A stretch of DNA of 64,000 bases from Acinetobacter variabilis. Lineage in GTDB: Bacteria; Pseudomonadota; Gammaproteobacteria; Pseudomonadales; Moraxellaceae. Location: NCBI RefSeq assembly GCF_000369625.1, contig NZ_KB850113.1, positions 1,877,152 to 1,941,151 of the forward strand. Direction: 5' to 3'. The stretch's first letter is position 1; each line of letters begins with the position of its first letter. The position numbers and the translations under genes were made by a program. The notes under the pieces are model-generated. The model made no database searches and had not been told where the DNA came from. It saw only the letters and a list, made by a program, of their open reading frames with translations. Of the stretch, positions 60,077-64,000 are shown piece by piece.

Positions 60077-61186
60077 TTAAAACGATTCAAACAACTGATT
60101 TAAGCCATGCGGTGCAGAACGTAAATATTGTGGAGAAATTGCTATTTTTTCATCCAGCGTTACTGCAGCATGCCAAGGCCAGCGTGGATCATAAAGTAAG
60201 GCACGTGCAATCGCGATCGCATCAGCCTGTTTATACTCCAGTATGCCTTCTGCCTGCTGTGCATCGGTAATCAGACCCACTGCAATGACTGGAATATTTA
60301 CGTCCTTTTTAATCGCTTCAGCAAAAGGGACCTGATAATTTGGATGCACATCAATTTTCTGGTCGACATGTAAACCTGCACTCGACACATGAATATAGAC
60401 TGCACCCAGTTTCTCCAGAGCTTTGGATAGTTCAACTGAAGATTCTACATCCCAACTTTCTACGCCATCCATCCAGTCCGTTGCTGAGATACGAACACCA
60501 ATTGGAAAACCTTCTGGTACTGCAGCTTTAATTGCTTCAAATACTTCAAGCGTCAGACGAATACGGTTTTCAAACGAACCGCCATATTGATCCTGACGAT
60601 GGTTCGATAACGGTGACATAAACTGATGCAATAAATAACCATGTGCTGCATGTAGTTCAATTAATTCAAAGCCTGCTTCAACCGCTCGCTTGGCACTGGC
60701 TGCAAAATCCTGAATTACTTGCTGGATTTCATCCATACTTAAAGACTTGGGTGGATGTTCATGAGCTTGGAAAGGAATATCACTGGCAGAAACAGTTTGC
60801 CAGCCGAGTGCATGATCTGGGGCGAACTGCCCTTTGCCACCCCAAGGTTTATCTGTAGAAGCTTTACGGCCTGCATGTGCAAGCTGTATGGCAAAAGGCA
60901 TAGGAGAAATTGATTTGACCTTTTGCAATAAGGTTTTGATCTGGCTGGCCTGCTGGTCATTCCAAAGCCCTAAATCGGCATAACTGATGCGACCTTCAGG
61001 CTGTACAGCGGTGGCTTCCACAATGCAAAGACCTGCACCGGATAAGGCATAATTGGCCCATTGTTGTTCATGCCAGTAAGTGATTTCACCTTGCTCGGTT
61101 GCAGAGTACTGACACATCGGGGCAATCACAATTTTATTTTTAAGTTGCAATGATCCAAACTGAACCGGCTGAAATAGTAGTGACAC
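60077..61186 (-). CDS. Old-yellow-enzyme-type NADH:flavin oxidoreductase (NamA/YqjM-like)
   Basis: This is 369 residues from a GTG at 61186 (SLLFQPVQFGSLQLKNKIVIAPMCQYSA), chosen because GAGGG lies 9 bases upstream; the extra 16 residues to 61234 fit poorly. It is an FMN-dependent TIM barrel. APMCQYSA carries the thermophilic-like OYE cysteine. HAGRKAS is followed by ELHAAHGYLLHQFMSPLSNHRQDQYGGSFENRIRL. IAVGLIT and DAIAIARALLYDPRWPWHAA bind FMN. It reduces activated C=C bonds. The natural substrate is not predictable. Confidence 0.92.
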   Translation of the reverse strand: MSLLFQPVQFGSLQLKNKIVIAPMCQYSATEQGEITYWHEQQWANYALSGAGLCIVEATAVQPEGRISYADLGLWNDQQASQIKTLLQKVKSISPMPFAIQLAHAGRKASTDKPWGGKGQFAPDHALGWQTVSASDIPFQAHEHPPKSLSMDEIQQVIQDFAASAKRAVEAGFELIELHAAHGYLLHQFMSPLSNHRQDQYGGSFENRIRLTLEVFEAIKAAVPEGFPIGVRISATDWMDGVESWDVESSVELSKALEKLGAVYIHVSSAGLHVDQKIDVHPNYQVPFAEAIKKDVNIPVIAVGLITDAQQAEGILEYKQADAIAIARALLYDPRWPWHAAVTLDEKIAISPQYLRSAPHGLNQLFESF

Positions 61187-61240
61187 GCGGTATTCCCTCT
61201 TTTTGTGAAGTGGCTTTTCAGAACTTTTTACCAAAAAATA

Positions 61241-61270
61241 AAAAACAGGCTCTGATGAGCCTGTTTATTT
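61241..61270. terminator. Terminator between the porin and oxidoreductase genes
   Basis: AAAAACAGGCTC / GAGCCTGTTTATT enclose a TGAT loop, 20 bases after the porin stop on the minus strand. Confidence 0.8.
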
Positions 61271-61290
61271 ATAACGTGATTAAATTCTTT

Positions 61291-62562
61291 TTAGAAGATC
61301 ACTCGTGTAGTCAAACCTAACACCAATGCATTATCCACCTGGTTGCTAGACCCCGGATTTATAACGTATTGCAGGTTTGGACGTAGCATCAGCCATTTTG
61401 TTGCGTTATAGCTGTAGTTGAGTTCGATATTGTATTCGGCACTCGCATCGTAGTCTACTTTAGCTAATGAACCTTCAGCAAAACGATCATTTACATGTAC
61501 ACGATTCACTGCCAGACCCAAAATATCATTCGGCTGGCTATCCATCAGACCAATATATTTCAGACCCAATTGTTGTGAATTATCCACTTTATTGGTATCA
61601 CGATCATGCCAAGTAAAGTTAGCGAATGAGTGTAAACCCTGACGGCCATTACCCGTTGAAGTCAACTGCTGTTCTACGGCTAACCAGCCTGCAAAGGTAC
61701 GGTTTTCTCCTTCACCTGTCGCAACATCTTTCTGGTTGGCAACATCATCAGCAGTGTTATACATACCGCCTACACGATAGCTGCCAGGCAAACCATTTAC
61801 TAATGATTTTGGTGTCCAGATTACTTCTGCAGGAATCGTCACGCCATCAGCATTGTCGGTATCCAGACTCCAGCCCTGACCTTCTTTAGCACCATTGCCG
61901 TTATCTGGATTAAATTCATAAACACCGACTTGTACAGCAACGTCAGGGTTTAGCTGCTGTTTTACACGTGCACCCCATTGTGCGACTGGGGTATTCATCC
62001 AGATATTGCCTTGCCATTTGCCCATCTGCGCAGCACAAAATGCTGTACTGGCAAAATCACAAGCCATCACGTTAAAGTCCATACCCAGACCCAGACGACC
62101 AGCTTTAATACTCAGGCCTTGTTCCTTATAGTTCTTTTCAATTGAAAGTTCGGTTAAACGGCTGTCCTGATTACCACGACCAAATGTTCCTTGAACATTG
62201 GCCCATTGAGCTGCATCACCTTGTAAATCACGTACCGATGTACTTTGTCCCTGACGCGCAGTCGCAACTGCACGAACAGTTACGCCATCCCAGCCAGCCA
62301 GTTTTTCCATGTCTAACTGTGTACCTAACCATAACTGTGCTGAAGTTAAAGGATCGGCCCCTTCATTACGTCCGCCATCAGCCAGATACGCTGTATCTGT
62401 CAGCAAGTTTGCTTCAAACTTGATGCCTTGTTGAGCAAGTTCAGTACGTTTTCCATTCCAGTCGCCTAATAGATACTGCCCTTGAGAATCAAATGCAGAC
62501 TCAGCCTGCGCAGAGGTCATGGCTGCTATCAATGGCAATAAAGCTAGACTTAACTTTTTCAT
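61291..62562 (-). CDS. OprB-type carbohydrate porin
   Basis: This is about 423 residues from MKKLSLALLPLIAAMTSAQA at 62562, a signal peptide ending SAQA. The mature N-terminus FDSQGQYLLGDWNGKRTELAQQGIKFEANLLTDT is the OprB signature. Alternating strands lead to a terminal ALVLGLTTRVIF with a C-terminal Phe recognised by the BAM complex. It should form an outer-membrane beta-barrel for sugars or related small molecules. There is no sugar-catabolic neighbour here. It is a single gene ended by a terminator. Confidence 0.9.
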   Translation of the reverse strand: MKKLSLALLPLIAAMTSAQAESAFDSQGQYLLGDWNGKRTELAQQGIKFEANLLTDTAYLADGGRNEGADPLTSAQLWLGTQLDMEKLAGWDGVTVRAVATARQGQSTSVRDLQGDAAQWANVQGTFGRGNQDSRLTELSIEKNYKEQGLSIKAGRLGLGMDFNVMACDFASTAFCAAQMGKWQGNIWMNTPVAQWGARVKQQLNPDVAVQVGVYEFNPDNGNGAKEGQGWSLDTDNADGVTIPAEVIWTPKSLVNGLPGSYRVGGMYNTADDVANQKDVATGEGENRTFAGWLAVEQQLTSTGNGRQGLHSFANFTWHDRDTNKVDNSQQLGLKYIGLMDSQPNDILGLAVNRVHVNDRFAEGSLAKVDYDASAEYNIELNYSYNATKWLMLRPNLQYVINPGSSNQVDNALVLGLTTRVIF

Positions 62563-62944
62563 ATAAAACCTAAACATATGGAGAGAGTAAAGGCAACCTG
62601 ATGCATGCCCTGTGTGACTTGATACAGAACGTTACATAACTTTTCACTTAAAAACTCAGCATTTTTTTTATTATTAGTAAAACTTTAAGTTATAAGAAAA
62701 GATATTTTATATAACAATAAATTTACATATTTTATATTTTTCAGTAAGTTAAATACTAAAAATCAACCAATATATTTCCTATTTTTATTATTTGGATCTA
62801 AAACCATCTCAATATTAAAGTTTATTTTTTAACCAATTGTTAAAATATTTTTGAATGCCCTGCTCATAACTTCTATTCAAACAGGACTTGCATTCAGACT
62901 TAAAACGCCCAATATTAGCCTCATGATATTAGCTGCTAAGTGTT
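62563..62944. other. AT-rich intergenic region
   Basis: About 380 bases lie between the divergent porin and mutM genes. No coding frame, operator or RNA gene was recognised. Confidence 0.45.
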
Positions 62945-63778
62945 ATGCCTGAATTACCCGAAGTTGAAACCACCAAAACCAGCCTCCTTCCCCTTCTTAA
63001 TCAGCAAGTGCTAAAAGTTGAAGTGCGTCAGCCTAGTTTACGTTGGCCAATTCCTGATGATCTCGCGCGTCTGCAAGGACAACGCCTGATTCAGCTTACG
63101 CGTCGCTCCAAATATATTTTGGCGCAATTTGAACAGGATACGATGCTCTGGCATCTGGGTATGTCAGGCAGCTTTCGCTTGTGTGAAACCAATGAAGAAT
63201 TGCGCAAGCATGATCATCTGATTATTCAGTTTGAAGAGATCCAGCTGCGTTACCATGACCCGCGCCGTTTCGGCTGTATTCTCTGGTTAAATGCTCAATC
63301 ACAAAGCAAACTGATTGATACGCTTGGGCCGGAGCCATTAAGCGATGCTTTTAATGCCGAATATCTATTTGAAAAACTAAAAAATAAAAACGTTGGCACC
63401 AAAGTTGCAATTATGGATAACCATGTCGTGGTCGGCGTAGGCAATATCTATGCAACTGAAAGCTTGTTCAATATGGGTATTCACCCGGCCCAGCCAGCCT
63501 CAAGTTTGAGTTTCGAACAGATTGAAAAACTGGTGGTTGAGATTAAGCGTATTTTGAAACAGGCGATTGACTTAGGTGGTTCTACTTTACGCGACTATAC
63601 CAATGCCATGGGAGAAAATGGTTATTTTCAGCAGACGCTGCTGGCTTATGGCCGTGCAGGAGAAATGTGCGTGAACTGCGAAACCACACTGCAAAATATC
63701 AAGCTCGGCCAGCGCGCATCAGTTTATTGTCCTGAATGCCAGCCGCTAAAAAAGGTCAAGCTTTCACCTAAGCGGTAA
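62945..63778 (+). CDS. mutM: Formamidopyrimidine-DNA glycosylase
   Basis: This 277-residue enzyme excises 8-oxoguanine and ring-opened purines. The N-terminus PELPEVET carries the catalytic Pro2 and Glu3. LIQLTRRSKYILAQF, DPRRFG and YATESLFNMGIHP are family blocks. The C-terminal zinc finger has four cysteines (CVNC at about 242-245 and CPEC at about 262-265). The stop codon TAA at 63776-63778 lies inside the GTAAGC that looks like the end of an IS66-type element, so the last residues after CQPLKK may differ from the ancestral protein. Confidence 0.95.
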   Translation: MPELPEVETTKTSLLPLLNQQVLKVEVRQPSLRWPIPDDLARLQGQRLIQLTRRSKYILAQFEQDTMLWHLGMSGSFRLCETNEELRKHDHLIIQFEEIQLRYHDPRRFGCILWLNAQSQSKLIDTLGPEPLSDAFNAEYLFEKLKNKNVGTKVAIMDNHVVVGVGNIYATESLFNMGIHPAQPASSLSFEQIEKLVVEIKRILKQAIDLGGSTLRDYTNAMGENGYFQQTLLAYGRAGEMCVNCETTLQNIKLGQRASVYCPECQPLKKVKLSPKR

Positions 63779-64000
63779 GCATCCGGCTAACACAGCCTTA
63801 CCAAGCGATCCTATAAGCCTTAATTTAGTTCCCACCTAAAAACAAGTGGGGACTTAATCCATGAACATGGATATATATTCAGCAACACCTCCTGTTGCTA
63901 AAAAACGCCGAAAATACAGCAAAGAATTCAAACTCAGTATTGTCAATGCCTGCAAAAATCCTAATACCTCGATCGCTTCGGTCACACTGCAACATAGTAT
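63775..64000 (+). mobile_element. Left end of an IS66-family element (partial)
   Basis: GTAAGCATCCGGCTAACA at 63775 resembles the GTAAGC terminal repeats of IS66-family elements. About 86 bases inside begins a transposase OrfA-like gene. The right end is outside the window, so completeness and target duplication cannot be judged. Confidence 0.6.
63861..64000 (+). CDS. IS66-type transposase accessory protein OrfA/TnpA (partial)
   Basis: The frame begins MNMDIYSATPPVAKKRRKYSKEFK at 63861 and runs off the window edge. KRR-x-YS-x-EFK followed by CKNPNTSIASVTLQHS fits the N-terminal helix-turn-helix of IS66 OrfA proteins. A GGGGA ribosome-binding site precedes the ATG. Only about 46 codons are visible. 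Confidence 0.65.
   Translation, partial: MNMDIYSATPPVAKKRRKYSKEFKLSIVNACKNPNTSIASVTLQHS

Overview
The window is chromosomal DNA from a gammaproteobacterium of the genus Acinetobacter. The evidence is the moderately low G+C content with very AT-rich intergenic stretches, a complete nuo operon with fused nuoCD, a BfmRS two-component system whose proteins match the Acinetobacter pair, a Bap-type adhesin remnant, and insertion-sequence ends of the kinds common in this genus. I cannot assign the species from sequence alone.

Layout. 0.2-5.2 kb: HI0933/YhiN-type flavoprotein, two very small genes, a multi-helix mechanosensitive-channel-like membrane protein, and two hypothetical genes. 5.2-7.2 kb: G-rich palindromic repeats, then ferredoxin-NADP reductase divergent from a LysR regulator (the fpr/finR arrangement). 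7.2-8.9 kb: three related cold-shock-domain genes in tandem, one broken by an in-frame stop. 8.9-24.8 kb: upp, then the 13-gene respiratory complex I operon (nuoA-nuoN, minus strand), closed by a terminator shared with upp. 25.3-28.2 kb: a small hypothetical gene and bfmS/bfmR. 28.4-33.6 kb: class Ia ribonucleotide reductase nrdA and nrdB, preceded by paired NrdR-box-like sites and DnaA boxes, with two tiny genes between them. 33.6-36 kb: DUF4142 protein, a cold-shock/DUF805 fusion, and a tail-anchored hypothetical protein.

36-38.3 kb is a decayed and shrunken Bap-like type I-secreted adhesin gene with several stops and frameshifts. 38.7-41 kb carries a HAD phosphatase, thiD and an NTF2-like protein. 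41.2-42.1 kb is an IS5-family insertion sequence whose transposase needs a -1 frameshift at a U_UUU_UUA site. 42.2-50.8 kb is a series of single-gene housekeeping or hypothetical loci: CHMI-like isomerase, PhnA-like zinc-ribbon protein, SRPBCC protein, RraB-like protein, coiled-coil membrane protein, RluA-type pseudouridine synthase, SIMPL protein, a nonsense-mutated DUF6868 gene, DUF4126 protein and a small zinc ribbon. 50.9-51.5 kb is a gene cut at its 5' end by a 113-bp IS903-like miniature element. 51.6-63.8 kb holds acnD, a large multicopper oxidase, a YgfZ-like protein, a Sel1-repeat protein, an AEC transporter, an old-yellow-enzyme oxidoreductase, an OprB-type porin and mutM. The right edge enters what looks like an IS66-family element whose end supplies the mutM stop codon.

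Most of the window is core metabolism: respiration, dNTP synthesis, nucleobase salvage, DNA repair and envelope regulation. No CRISPR array, prophage, defence island, rRNA or tRNA gene was seen. The most informative non-routine signals are the nrdAB control region with its two interposed tiny genes, the cold-shock paralogue cluster, and the record of gene decay (adhesin, cold-shock/Excalibur gene, DUF6868 gene, HEPN-like gene). I found no convincing wholly new system.
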